Shown: positions 34,920-45,524 of the stretch, in pieces
Numbering within the stretch: the stretch's first letter is position 1
Layout: each line of letters begins with the position of its first letter
Source: Gymnothorax reevesii
Taxonomy: Eukaryota > Chordata > Actinopteri > Anguilliformes > Muraenidae
Assembly: GCA_029721435.1 (NCBI GenBank)
Contig: CM056586.1
Location: forward strand, 70,085,679 to 70,149,678
Direction: 5' to 3'
DNA length: 64,000 bases
Program-made: the position numbers and the translations under genes
Notes under the pieces: generated by a model
What the model was told of the DNA's origin: nothing
Seen by the model: only the letters and a program-made list of their open reading frames with translations
Databases searched by the model: none

Positions 34920-35062
34920 TTAACCCTTAGAGTGCTAAATACTTCATTGAGTAACAATAGTTGCAAGATATCAAAATCAAAGCTGCTGAAAACCCATCAT
35001 GTGGCAACTTGTTTAAATGAGCTCCCGCAGGAGAGCTCTTTTACACAAGTGGCCACAATACA
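34920..35062. mobile_element. hairpin MITE family A, copy 8 (truncated)
   Basis: Starts TTAACCCTTAGAGTGCTAAA and has the CATTGAGTAACAATAGTTGC arm and most of the inner palindrome (GAGCTCCCGCAGGAGAGCTC). It breaks off in the second arm near 35062, where a CA repeat begins. Confidence 0.75.
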
Positions 35063-35072
35063 TTTTCCACGC

Positions 35073-35075
35073 ACA

Positions 35076-35109
<34 letters not shown>
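35073..35109. repeat. (CA)n microsatellite
   Basis: CA repeat directly after the truncated MITE in gpr155 intron 1. Confidence 0.95.
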
Positions 35110-35110
<1 letters not shown>

Positions 35111-35807
35111 CCATTAAAAAAGGCACAGGTGAGGCATGTACTGTATTTGCAGCTAATTGTAGAATCGATCGATCGATTGATTTTTTTTTTTTTTTTTTTG
35201 GGCATCTTCAATCCCATCCGAATCTGGAATGTCCAATTGGAGAACTATGTACAAGGCTTGCTTGTTTGGGACCCCTTGTTGCCAATTCAGGAGAACGAAG
35301 ACAGTTCACAGCTCTCCTCCAAAGCAGGAGCCTGTTAGCCACTGCTTCTTATACTCATATATACTCATCACTTATACAATCTTCGCAAGTTCAGAACGAG
35401 GGCGGAGGATACCCGGACATGACCAGGCTTAGAATCTTCCTGACGAGCGCCTGTCTGGCCAACAGGAGGCACTTGTGCAATGAACAAGGCAACTATTATT
35501 TCCCTTTCCCGGCAGTCCCTTCCCAATTTGAAAGCGCTTTTGCCAATTGTGCGCTACTCTGAAAAAGCCGAGTGAGCTATCTGAGCTATCGATTGATTTT
35601 TATTGCTTTTCCAGTGAGGCACGAGAGGAAATAGAGAAAAGCGTGTGGTATTGTAATCCTGACGCACCACATGCACATGCCCAGCGCTTCAGTAATAACA
35701 AACATTGAGCTCTTTGTGATGTGTACAGTGACACTTGACTTGTTCTTTTTGGTGTGGTCAATAGCCTACATAAAACCAACAAAAAAATAAAAAATAAATA
35801 AATAAAA

Positions 35808-36245
35808 ATGCAACTGCATCAAGGAAATGGAACGGCTTATGACACAGGAGAGAGAAAAAGAGCCTTTGGCATGTTACGGGCAGATCTCAGCCGCCGAGAG
35901 GTGGGGCGTCATTTCCACTGTCACCGTTCAACAATCAGTCGGCTGTCTATCCGAGAATGGAACACAGGCACTGTCACTGACCGACCCCTGCTTAGGGCAG
36001 CCACGAGTGACGATGGCAGCTCAAGAGCGCCACATCTGGTTACAGCCTGTACATGACAGATTCCAGACAGCAACCAAAACTGATCATGAGATGAGGGGTC
36101 CAAGACGATTGAGGGTGAGCGCAAGTACCGTTTGACGCAGTCTACGTGAACAAAACATGCGTGCGCACGGCCCCTATAGAAAACCCCTTTTTTGCCCATC
36201 AACAGGAGTAGGAACTCTTCACCTCTGTGGACCGAGGGCACCAGC
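35808..36245 (+). mobile_element. Tc1-like transposase N-terminal fragment
   Basis: Plus-strand frames preserve the two helix-turn-helix motifs. One frame gives RAFGMLRADLSRREVGRHFH then CHRSTISRL. A shifted frame gives PCLGQPRVTMAAQERHIWLQ and FQTATKT. This is the typical N-terminus of a Tc1 family transposase; the catalytic part is absent. Confidence 0.7.
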
Positions 36246-36249
36246 CTCT

Positions 36250-38241
36250 GTCATTTTCGACACTTTATTTCCCTGTTTCTGTCTGAGAATGGAAAACAGG
36301 GGCCGTCACTGACTGACCATGGTAAGGGTAGCCATGCATAAATGGGCAAAACTGAGTTGAGTTTTCTGTAGGGCCCATGTGCAGCATGTGACAGAGACAG
36401 AGAGTGAATGGCTTGAGGGAGGAGTATAGAAGTGGAAAGCGGAATTACGGCAAAATGTTTTACTCGCGCCGCGTCTAGCCCTTCCTTTTAAATTTTCCCC
36501 CCACCATTCTAAACCCCCTTCTCACTCATAGAAACTCCCCAAAAGTATTTGTGCTAACTTTTAAAATCATTCTGACCAAAATAAAAAACCCCAAAAAAGT
36601 GGAGATTGTGTATGGTACTCATGCCAAATTTTCACACTGAGGAAGTGGACATATTACCTGAGGAAATTTGCTGAGTCCGGCTCACAACATCAGCTGACAG
36701 GGGCCATATTTTCCAAGTATCAACAGCATCAACCTATGAGAGAAGTAAATGTGTTACGGTTCACCATATGTTACTCACTCTTCGCAAACCTCAGGAGAGT
36801 CCCCATAAAAGGTCTCCAGAGAGAATCAAGCCGTTTCGAGAGGTGTTGGTCAGAAATATGCTGCCAAATGAGAAGTGCATAAGGAAAGGTAATTTATGGC
36901 TCAAAATCAACATAAATGCGCACCATGAAAGAAACTTGGCCTGACAGGCTAGCATCAAATAGGTCACAACTATTCAACCCAGTACGCAAGCATTACTTCA
37001 ACTTTGTCACAGAGATATGGAATTTCGGTGATTCAGTTGCAAAATGTACAATACACATTGTACATGTACAATACACAACCCAATATTCAAAGGTGTGAAA
37101 ATACTGCTTTAAGACCCATCCAGGTACATAAAATCCAAATTACTTTTTCCCCCCACTCATGACCAACAACTGTCATTTTGGCACAAAAAAAATGACTCTG
37201 CCTATGTCTTTCATACAGAACAGAAGCCCAATGTTCATATTGTGTTCATGTCACTGCATTGCAAGTTAATGCAAAACAGGAGGCAATATTTTCCAAGAAG
37301 GTGGTATATGGGTGTGTGACGTGCCACACTGATTTTTGCTTCCAGAGGAAATTTCTGCTTTTATACATACTTGTATAAAATAAGTTTGATATTGTATATA
37401 TTCATTGATCTTACATCATTCTCCCTCCTCATTATTCATATATGCATGAAAAATAGTAAATTGGTAGACTTTTACACCATTGACGTGGTAAATGTCATGC
37501 GGTAAAACGGGAGTCACTCAATTTCAAAAGAAGACAACTACTTTTAAACTAATTAAAAATGTTTAAAATCATTGACTTCGGTATTTGTACACATATGTAC
37601 AAATACGTACACATATTTTTATAGTGTACAGAAAAGCACTGCAAAGTATTAATAGGATATATCTTTAAGAAATGTCATTAATAACTAAATCACTTTGTTC
37701 CGCAAACACAGATTTCCCTCAATGTCATGAAGTAAAACAAAGATTGGAAGCCATTTTGTACTTCAGAAATATGACTCAAGTCATGTGACCTGTGATGATA
37801 TCACTCAGAGGACCCCTGAGGACAACCAGAGTTGGAGGAAAGTTCAAAAATGTGCTCCTATATTCAAGTTATTATCACCTTTTCCAGGTGTCATACAAAG
37901 TGTCACAGATTTGAGCATCATGCAGTCCAACGTCAAAAAGAGTTGATAAAGTTGAACATTTTAAAAATACTGATTTACACATGAAATTTAAAGTTTATTG
38001 CTCAAGGTCAAGGTTACTGTGGTGAATAGGTTGCCATGCAACTGCCTGTTAGGAATGAAAATGATGAAATCAGTCATGCAGACAAAATATGACAAGTGGA
38101 CAAACGTTTTTACAAATGACATGCTGTTTTACCACATGACACTGAAGATTTAAACTGAACTATCTTTTTCGTTCTTAATTATTTTAATAATATGTAAAAA
38201 CTTAACAATTATTCTTACTTTTAGCATTTGAAACATTATTT
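36250..38241 (-). other. part of gpr155 intron 1, unrecognised
   Basis: AT-rich sequence with no recognised repeat. A 14-base motif TGTCATGCGGTAAA at 37493 recurs at 40264 on the far side of the Tc1 element. Confidence 0.5.
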
Positions 38242-39763
38242 TACGACCCCAATTCTGAAATAGTTGGGATGAAGTGTAAATTGTGAATAAAATCCAAATG
38301 CAATGACTTTCAGATCACGAGCCAATATGTTCTTCACACCAGCACATAGATAACACTTCAGATGTTGAAACTGAGACATTTTACATTTTCATCCACAAAA
38401 TGAGCAAAGAGAATCAGCTGATAGAACATTTAGCAAGTAATTAAGTTAACAGGCGTCAGGTCTGTAACATGATTGGCTATAAAAGGGATGTCTTTGATGG
38501 GCTGAGTCTCTTAGAAGTAAAGATGGCCAGAGGCTCTCCAATCTAAGGCTTGTGTAAAAAAAATAGCGGAACACTTTAAAAATAATGTTCTTCAATGTGA
38601 AATTGCAAAGGATCTGAAGGTCTCATCATCGACAGTGCATAACATCATCAAAACATTGAGAAACTGGAAAAATCTCTGTGCGTAAGGAACAAGGCCGAAG
38701 ACCTTTACTGGATGCCCGTGATCTTCGGGCCCTCAGACGCCACTGCATCGCTCACCGGCATGATTCTGTCATTGACATTACTAAATGGGCCCAGGAATAC
38801 TTCAAGAAGTCACTGGCTGTAAACACAGTCCGCTGTGCCATCCACAGATGCCACCAAAAACTCTATTATGCAAAAAGGAAGCCATTGTTGAGCATGATCC
38901 AGAAGTGCCACCATGTTCTGTGGGCCAAGGCTCATTTAAAATGGACTGAAGTAAAGTAGCAAAGTGTCATGTGGTCAGACGAGTCCAAATTTGACATTCT
39001 TGTTGAAAATCATGGGCGTCGTGTCCTCCGGGCTAAACAGGAGAAAGACCACCCCACCTGTTATCAGCGTTCAATTCAAAATCCAGCATCTCTGATGGTA
39101 TGGGGATGCGTTACTGCATATGGTGTGGGGCATTTGCATGTTTTAAAAAGCACCATGAATGCTGAAAGGTATATAAAGGTTTTAGAGCAACATATGCTCC
39201 CCTTCAGAAGACAACTATTCCAGGGAAGGCCTTGTGCATTTCAGCAGGACAATGCAAAATCACATACTGCATCTGTTACAACAGCATGGCTTCGTAGTAG
39301 AAGAGTCCGTGTGCTCAACTGGCCTGCCTGCAGTCCTTATCTTTCACCGATTGAGAACATTTTTACACATAATTAAATGAAAAGACGGTCAAAGGAGACC
39401 CAAAACTCTCCAGCAGCTGGAAGCTTGTATTAAACGAGAGTGGGATCAAATTCCAAAGGCTAAACTCATGAAACTTGTCTCCTCAATGCCCAGACGCCTC
39501 CACTCTGTGTTAAAAAGAAGAGGGGATGCTACACCATGGTAAGCAGGCCCCTGTCCCAACTTTTTTGAGACCTGTAGCAGCCATCAAATTTGAAACGAGC
39601 TCATTTTGTGGATAAAATTGTAAAATTTCTCAGATTTAACATTTGCTATGTTATCACTGTTCTACTGTGAATAAAATGCTGGCTGGTGTGATTTGAAAGT
39701 CATTGTGTTTTGATTTTATTCACAATTTACACTTTGTCCCAACTTTTTCAGAATTGGGTAGTA
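38242..39763 (+). mobile_element. nearly complete Tc1 element with ~70-bp terminal inverted repeats
   Basis: TA-flanked, 1.5 kb. The left repeat begins TACGACCCCAATTCTGAAAT and pairs with the right end over about 70 bases, including GTGTAAATTGTGAATAAAAT. The plus-strand transposase remains readable from 38678 to about 39540 in two frames. Catalytic residues are seen in [17 protein letters not shown] and SPIENI; the last two are spaced as DD34E, the Tc1 signature. One in-frame TAG (38957-38959), a frameshift near 39370 and N-terminal damage make it inactive. It ends SMPRRLHSVLKRRGDATPW. Confidence 0.88.
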
Positions 39764-41039
39764 CATTTTTACAGATGCCTCTTTCCAGTGCATGTTTCCG
39801 TGTAAAGATCAGGGCAGATCTTGCTGCTAGAGAGAAGAGACTAGAAAAGAGAAGGGAAAGGTATAACTGTGAAAGTATATGATGGTAGTAATGTCCGTAT
39901 ACATGTCAGTTATGTCAGTACAGGCTGCATTCTCTTTAAGCCTGAATTATAGTCTTAATCATCAACACTAGTATTAAGTGTCTTCAGTGACTTGCAGTAA
40001 ATAAAGATATGAATAAATGAACAATTAATGAGTATATTGTATTCATATATCAGATTAATGTTATGAATATTAACAAATAAATAGTTTTATTATGATTCTT
40101 GTTTTTCTGTAGGAAAACAAATTCTAATGTCATTAAAAGGTTCACAAAAGGTTGAAAAAGGTTAAAAGGTTGAAAGCCCTGAGTATCTTTGACATTTTTC
40201 AGAAGTTTGAAGCCATCTTCAAATTGTTAGACTTGTGTGTTATGGTCTAATGCAGCTGTGCCATGTCATGCGGTAAATGGCTTAATTTTGAAATGAATAC
40301 ACAAAATACACCAAGTTAAATCGTGAATGAAAACAATCAGGAAGAACTAATAAAATCAACAGATATGTCAGATTTTAAAGCAGTTTTGCCTCTCTAATTG
40401 AAAAAAGATGTAACAAATGTTGACAAATGACATGCTGCAGTCTTTAAAGACAAAATATCTAATATTTGAAATTCTAGTGTTGACATTCTGCAAATGGGTA
40501 TAGCATCTGTGTAGATCAATAATTACATTTTGATTGTTTGTAATAGAGCCACTAACATTCATTTTAATGTTATCTTGAAAATTAATTAGTTTTACCGCAT
40601 AACATTTTTAAGGTGCGTACACAGGCAAATGCATTAAAATGACATATTGGCATCTTTTGCGAGGGGCATTCACAAAAATCAAAAATAGGCCTACACATAT
40701 GGATTTACACAGGAAAAGCTGAACCTGACTTATAACTTCATTTTTATTTTTTTGCTGTTTTGAAACTCAAAAATGTCACTGACCCAAATAAGCTGCTCTT
40801 TGGATTTCGGAAAAAAAAAAATACAAGCCAAGTTTGAGCGATTCTCTTCTTTCAATAATCTAATGATGTTTAGTTACCATCTGTCGACGCCTTCGCCAAC
40901 TGATAGCCAACAATACTTCAGTTTTATTTCAATGTATACATGAACGGATCACCCAAAACCGAAAACTAGCCAACACGGTACGTGACAGGACTGAGACCGA
41001 GACCCGCAGGTAAAGGCCTGATTTGAATCTCATGCATCG
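39764..41039 (-). other. part of gpr155 intron 1, unrecognised
   Basis: AT-rich; contains a second exact copy (40264-40277) of the 14-mer noted at 37493. No other feature. Confidence 0.5.
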
Positions 41040-42080
41040 CCGAGTCTCTCTCTAATGTAAAATTTCACGCCATCATCGCGCCGTCATGAGTTTCAGCGCT
41101 CGCTGCTCAGCCATTATTCCCGGTTATGGTACATTCTACGGCCGCTGCGCTCCAGAATCGTGTCGAATGCGCTGAACTGTATTGGCACGTTTTCCCAAGA
41201 CCCTACACTTCAAGGAACTGACTGTCTGTCCTACAGACTGTAATACGAGGTCTGTCCGAGGTAGGGGGAATTTTATGGTATGAAAAAAAATGTATGACAA
41301 CGTTATCTATCAACTAAGAACCGATAGATGAGTATTCATCAGGGACATCTGCCCCAGTACAAACATAAGCAGCGTGATGTTAACGCGCAGAATTTCACGG
41401 CGAGGAGACGTGTTCTGTGAACATTAGAGACGCGCAACATATGAAATGAACACAAAAGGGCCGAGAGGAGCGCGCCCGGTTAGTCCTGGAGCGGAATGTG
41501 CGCAGCTAAATCATTTCAGCGACCTCATTTCATCTTCTGTTACATGTGCGACAATGGGGTCGGGCACCCGCACATGAGTAGGCCTAGTTACACTTGAAAT
41601 ACCGTTAACTTCCGTCGTTCAGAAAACCAGCTTTGTCGCAAACCCGGGGCGCCAACGTCATCGTAAGAAAACAAATGCGACATCGTGTCCGCAGCTGTGC
41701 CGTCCGGCGAACGGTAACTTTGCAGTCGGAGATCTGGCAGTATCAATGACATTGAGCAAACCAAAACAAGCCAGTCCAGTCCAGCCCTGCGCAGCCAGTC
41801 TAGCTGCCGAGCGAGCACGTTAGCCTCCTCATTCATCCCCCAGTATCCCAATGGACAGTTAAAACAATTTGCCGGCGGACTCACCCCAGTCAATCCACAG
41901 CGATTCACTTCCAGGAGTGAAACCGTAACCGGGGAGGATAACTGTAGATGCTGAAGGAGAGACTGCCGGGCCGATTTCTGATGAGAAACTTCAACGACTC
42001 TTCACTCCTGCTCCACCAATGCAAGGTAGCATGGAGTGGGCGGGGAGAGGGGCTGTTATCTCCGGGAACCACATGCTTTC
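41040..42080 (-). promoter_or_regulatory. CpG-rich candidate promoter region of gpr155
   Basis: CpG dinucleotides are frequent here and rare in the flanking AT-rich DNA, and the candidate first exon lies inside. No clear TATA box is seen. The placement upstream of the first coding exon, with no repeats inside, fits a CpG-type promoter. This is inference from composition and position. Confidence 0.45.
41885..42010 (-). other. gpr155: candidate non-coding exon 1 of gpr155
   Basis: On the minus strand a strong donor (GACTGGG followed by GTGAGT) ends at 41885, in CpG-rich sequence about 7 kb upstream of the 5' UTR of exon 2. No conserved coding frame is seen, so it would be a 5' UTR exon. The upstream limit is not defined by sequence; 42010 is a guess near an inverted CCAAT box (ATTGG on the minus strand at about 42016). 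Confidence 0.45.
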
Positions 42081-42099
42081 CACGTTCGCTCATTATCAA

Positions 42100-43390
42100 C
42101 GGCTTAGCGCTTGTTTTTAAGGAAAGTCCTTTGAAAATACAGTCGCGGGTATTTTTTTCCCTTTATTTTTCTTGGCTTGCTTATAGGTATTCTTGCGCAT
42201 TTATCCTTGTTAGTGTCTCCCCACAGAAATCTGAGATTTAATGAAGATTTAGTTCTTATGAATGGAAAATCTTTATTAATCCTTATTAAGTCTAAATCCC
42301 AGTACTGCCCCCATATCAATTTTCCATCTGTAGAGTGCCATAACTTAGTTTGTTCCCCTTCGAAAGCCTCAGCCGAGCTTATCACCGAATGTATAAGCTA
42401 ACCTCCTTGGTGTTCAGTTCTTTCAGCCGTGGCTCTCAACGTCGGTTCTGGGGCCCCTCTGAGTATGCTACTTTTTAATCGCATTAAGGATTTTTACTTA
42501 ATATTTGAATATTTTTTTAACGTAATATTTACTTAATTGGGTGCATTCCATGTTTAGAGCAGTATTTTGCTTCTTTAAGCCACATTTTGGCAGAAATAAC
42601 TGGGGTAACGTTATGCCATTAAGAATAAAAACATTTGATACAATATAGAAAAAAAGACGATAGTAAGTAGTTTTAGGTAAAAAGATTTTAAAACAAATCA
42701 ATTTAAGCGCTGAGAAAATTGGAAAGCTCTAAATTATGTCGTTGAACACAACTGTTTAAAGCCTTTTAAAAATACTCTGCTTGAACTTAATAACTTAAAC
42801 ATGACACAAACCAGGTTTGACTCAATCATTTGCTTTCATAAAAAATGGTTAGTGTATCAATTATTTTCACCAGTTAGGAACCAAATAATTTGTTCATTTG
42901 ATCAGTTGAATTGTTTTCATCATTTTATGCAATTGTTTCCAATATATCACAATGTAGCCATGGAATTTTTATTCTTCATGACATGCATGGATATATTTGT
43001 CAACTTGCCAAAGAAGGTAAACTCTCTAAACATGAAATGCACCAAATAAAAACAAATTAACTGCTTTTTAAAATCCTGCCATTGAAATTGTGGTTGAAAC
43101 AGACACCAGCATTCTCAGACATCCAGAAGCACAGTGTTAGACTTCTCTTCCCCAAAACACTCCCCTTAAGAGCCAGGACTGCTGGTTTTCCACACTCCCT
43201 TTACCTGGGAGGCAGGTGTGATCACAGTATGACCAATCATGACAATAATTATTTGCTCACTGCGTGGAAGGAGAGAAAATCAGGGTTGGATTTGGATTTG
43301 AGAGGCATTGCACTAGATTAGGGATTGTCAAATCTAGACGTTAAATCCAAATCCAGCTTGTTTTCTTTTATCCCTCGCTAGAAAAAGAAC
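42100..43390. other. intergenic, no recognised feature
   Basis: AT-rich DNA upstream of the gpr155 promoter. Open frames here are short and show no protein family. Confidence 0.6.
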
Positions 43391-43398
43391 ACCTAGTG

Positions 43399-43600
43399 CA
43401 GGGGTGTCAAACTGACCCTTAAAAGGGTCAAGAGGCTGCAGGTTTCCACTCCAGCAAGGCAGAAGCTCACCTGATACAACTAATCAGTTGTGCAGGCCTA
43501 GATCAGTTGATTATATCAGTTGTATCAGGTGAGCTTCTGCTTGGTAGGATGGAAAGCCTGCAGCCTCTTGGTCCTTTTTGAGGTCAGTTTGACACCCCTG
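43399..43600. mobile_element. hAT-like palindromic MITE
   Basis: The ends CAGGGGTGTCAAACTGACC and GGTCAGTTTGACACCCCTG are inverted, and much of the 202 bases is self-complementary (GCTCACCTGATACAACT on both sides). It is flanked by 8-base direct repeats ACCTAGTG / AGCTAGTG, 7 of 8 identical, as expected of hAT. Confidence 0.85.
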
Positions 43601-43719
43601 AGCTAGTGCCTCTGATTGGCCAGACTGTCTTTACACACGAGTCCCAGGAAAAGGGAGGGTGGAAAATAAGCATTTCTCAGACCGCAAGGACTGCATTTTA
43701 TTTTTTTTTATTTTTATTT

Positions 43720-43755
43720 TAAATTAGAGCTTTATTTAAGCTCTAATTTAGCTTC
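43720..43755. repeat. small perfect hairpin
   Basis: AAATTAGAGCTTTATTTAAG followed by CTCTAATTT: arms of about 12 bases around TTTATTTA. Confidence 0.6.
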
Positions 43756-43849
43756 ATTTTTTCGCATTATAAATAGTAACAAAGTAAAAAAACAAGATGT
43801 GTTTGTGAAACACTGATGCCCCCATACATAACATGCACATGCTAACCAT

Positions 43850-44137
43850 TAAAGGCCTATCATGAGTCAATCAAAGGTTAAAGGTCAAGGTCACAAGGTC
43901 AACATTCATTACCTCATCAGAAAGGCCTTATCCTAAGGAGTACATATGCCAGGTATCAAATGCCTATTACTAGCTAATGAAAAGTTATGGCCCATGTTAA
44001 AGTTTTTGTTCCAAGGCCAAGGTCAGAAGGTCAAAAGTCATGACCCCATCTGAAATGCCTTCTCACAAGCAATGCATATGCCAAGTATCAAAGTCCTATC
44101 ATGAGCCGATCAAATGTTATAGCCATCGCAAAGTGCG

Positions 44138-44168
<31 letters not shown>

Positions 44169-44215
44169 AGGTGGAAAAACTATATGCCCCCGAAACTTCG
44201 TTCACGGGGGCATAA
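43850..44215. repeat. ~135-bp tandem repeat ending in GACAGACGG run and a terminal hairpin
   Basis: Two to three diverged units, each with AAGGTCAAGGTCA-like motifs (43881 and 44012) and a TATCAAA.GCCTAT segment. They are followed by a GACAGACGGACGG run (44137-44171) and a perfect 10-bp stem, TATGCCCCCG (44183-44192) with CGGGGGCATA (44205-44214). The unit content matches the array at 31.4-31.9 kb. Confidence 0.8.
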
Positions 44216-44786
44216 AAAAATCGTTACAAACATTTTAAAGTATTTCATGAGTCTACATCTAATAGTCATGCGAATGTATGTAGAGGCCGACCTGGGTAGT
44301 GAATTTTTATTTCATTAAAATGTGCGATGCTTAGGCTACATATTTTTTGTTAGTATTATGGAAAATATCCTTTCTCTTGCTTTCCTGTTGTGGAGATTTA
44401 TGGGAAATATTGATGCTCTCTTGTTACTTGGTCACACAATAATGAATATTTATTTGACATATCACAAGCTAATGCAAGCTCAACGTAGCGCTTTGGCTCA
44501 TCCATCTTCCATCCACAGCTTTAGTTTCTTTTTATTTTATATCCTGCACAGCAGAAGCAAATATAAAATAGAAATTGACATCTCGCTTGACAAAAGTGTG
44601 AACCTTTCTTGCCAAAACTGCTGCAAGAGCTGTGTCCACTTCCTCCACTGGACCTTCTCAGTGACTCACACCTGCGTACGTGCTGGGCTGTTCCATTATG
44701 TCCTGTCCCAATGCTTGGAAGGAGTCTTACTGAGCCTCTGTTGGACCTTACATGGAGGTACCTTTCCCACCAAAAAATCATCTTTT

Positions 44787-45204
44787 GGCCCGTTTCCACC
44801 GCAGGAACTTCAGGGTAATTTTACGGGACTGGGGCTGTTGCGTGTCTCCACCAGCTGGAACCATCCCCAAAGGACAGAGTTCCGGAACTTTTACAGGGGC
44901 TAAAAAAGTCCGTGCCTCGGAGTAGGTACTCTGAACAGCCCCAAAAAACTCCTGGGTGGGGCTTGGGGTTTACTTGGCGCTGATTGGATTTACTCAGGGC
45001 GGGATGTAACGTCTACATAAAGCGACAAAATAGCCGGCATTTTTAAAACTCAGCAGACGACGAGGGGTCGCATTTTTAAAAGGAGTTCTCCTACTTCGCC
45101 CTCTCGGTGGAGACACTGCAGTTGAGAGGGCAGAGTGAGAGGACGTTCCTGTAGTAGTTCCCGCCCCCAAATACTACCAGGAACTTCTTTGGTGGAAAAG
45201 GGCC
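44787..45204. mobile_element. 418-bp MITE with GGCCCGTTTCCACC ends
   Basis: The left end GGCCCGTTTCCACCGCAGGA and the right end, reversed (GGCCCTTTTCCACCAAAGAA), form terminal inverted repeats followed on both sides by AGTTCC-type sequence. TTT/GTT flanks suggest a 3-base target duplication. No coding sequence. Superfamily uncertain, possibly PIF/Harbinger. Confidence 0.65.
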
Positions 45205-45385
45205 GTTTGACTTTGAGAAAAAGCCATGGCGGTGGGTGAGTAAAGTTGCCGGAGTTGCATAAGGCTAGTAGCCTTACGTTATTGGGTGAGGTTTTCAGTG
45301 ACAAAAGTTTACGACAGTTCCTGTTGGCTCCTTGATTGAAGACAGGATTCAGCAATCCCATGATTTGCTTGAACAGACCCACAGT

Positions 45386-45524
45386 CATGAAGCCGCTTTC
45401 ACACTGGACGCGAAACTAATTTTTTGCACGACAGAGTACATTCAAAGTCAATGCAAGACACACTTTGAATGTAATCTGTCGTGCGAAAAATTTGTTTCGC
45501 GTCCGGTATGAAAGCAGCTTCATG
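45386..45524. mobile_element. 139-bp near-perfect palindrome (MITE)
   Basis: From CATGAAGCCGCTTTCACAC to its complement ending GAAAGCAGCTTCATG. Arms of about 60 bases include GGACGCGAAAC and GCACGACAGA, with a short loop near CAATGCAAGAC. Typical of a small palindromic MITE. Confidence 0.75.

Noticed and set aside
34319..34930. Plus-strand frames over gpr155 exon 2
   Set aside because: Antisense shadows of a conserved coding exon and its UTR.
35017..35562. 181-codon plus-strand frame
   Set aside because: It starts in a MITE and CA repeat and contains a poly-F run from a T homopolymer; no protein-like features.
42104..42385. 93-codon minus-strand frame upstream of the candidate promoter
   Set aside because: No recognisable domain, no splice or start context, AT-rich intergenic DNA.
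44322..44903. 193-codon plus-strand frame
   Set aside because: Composition is biased, it runs into the MITE at 44787, and nothing in it matches a protein family.
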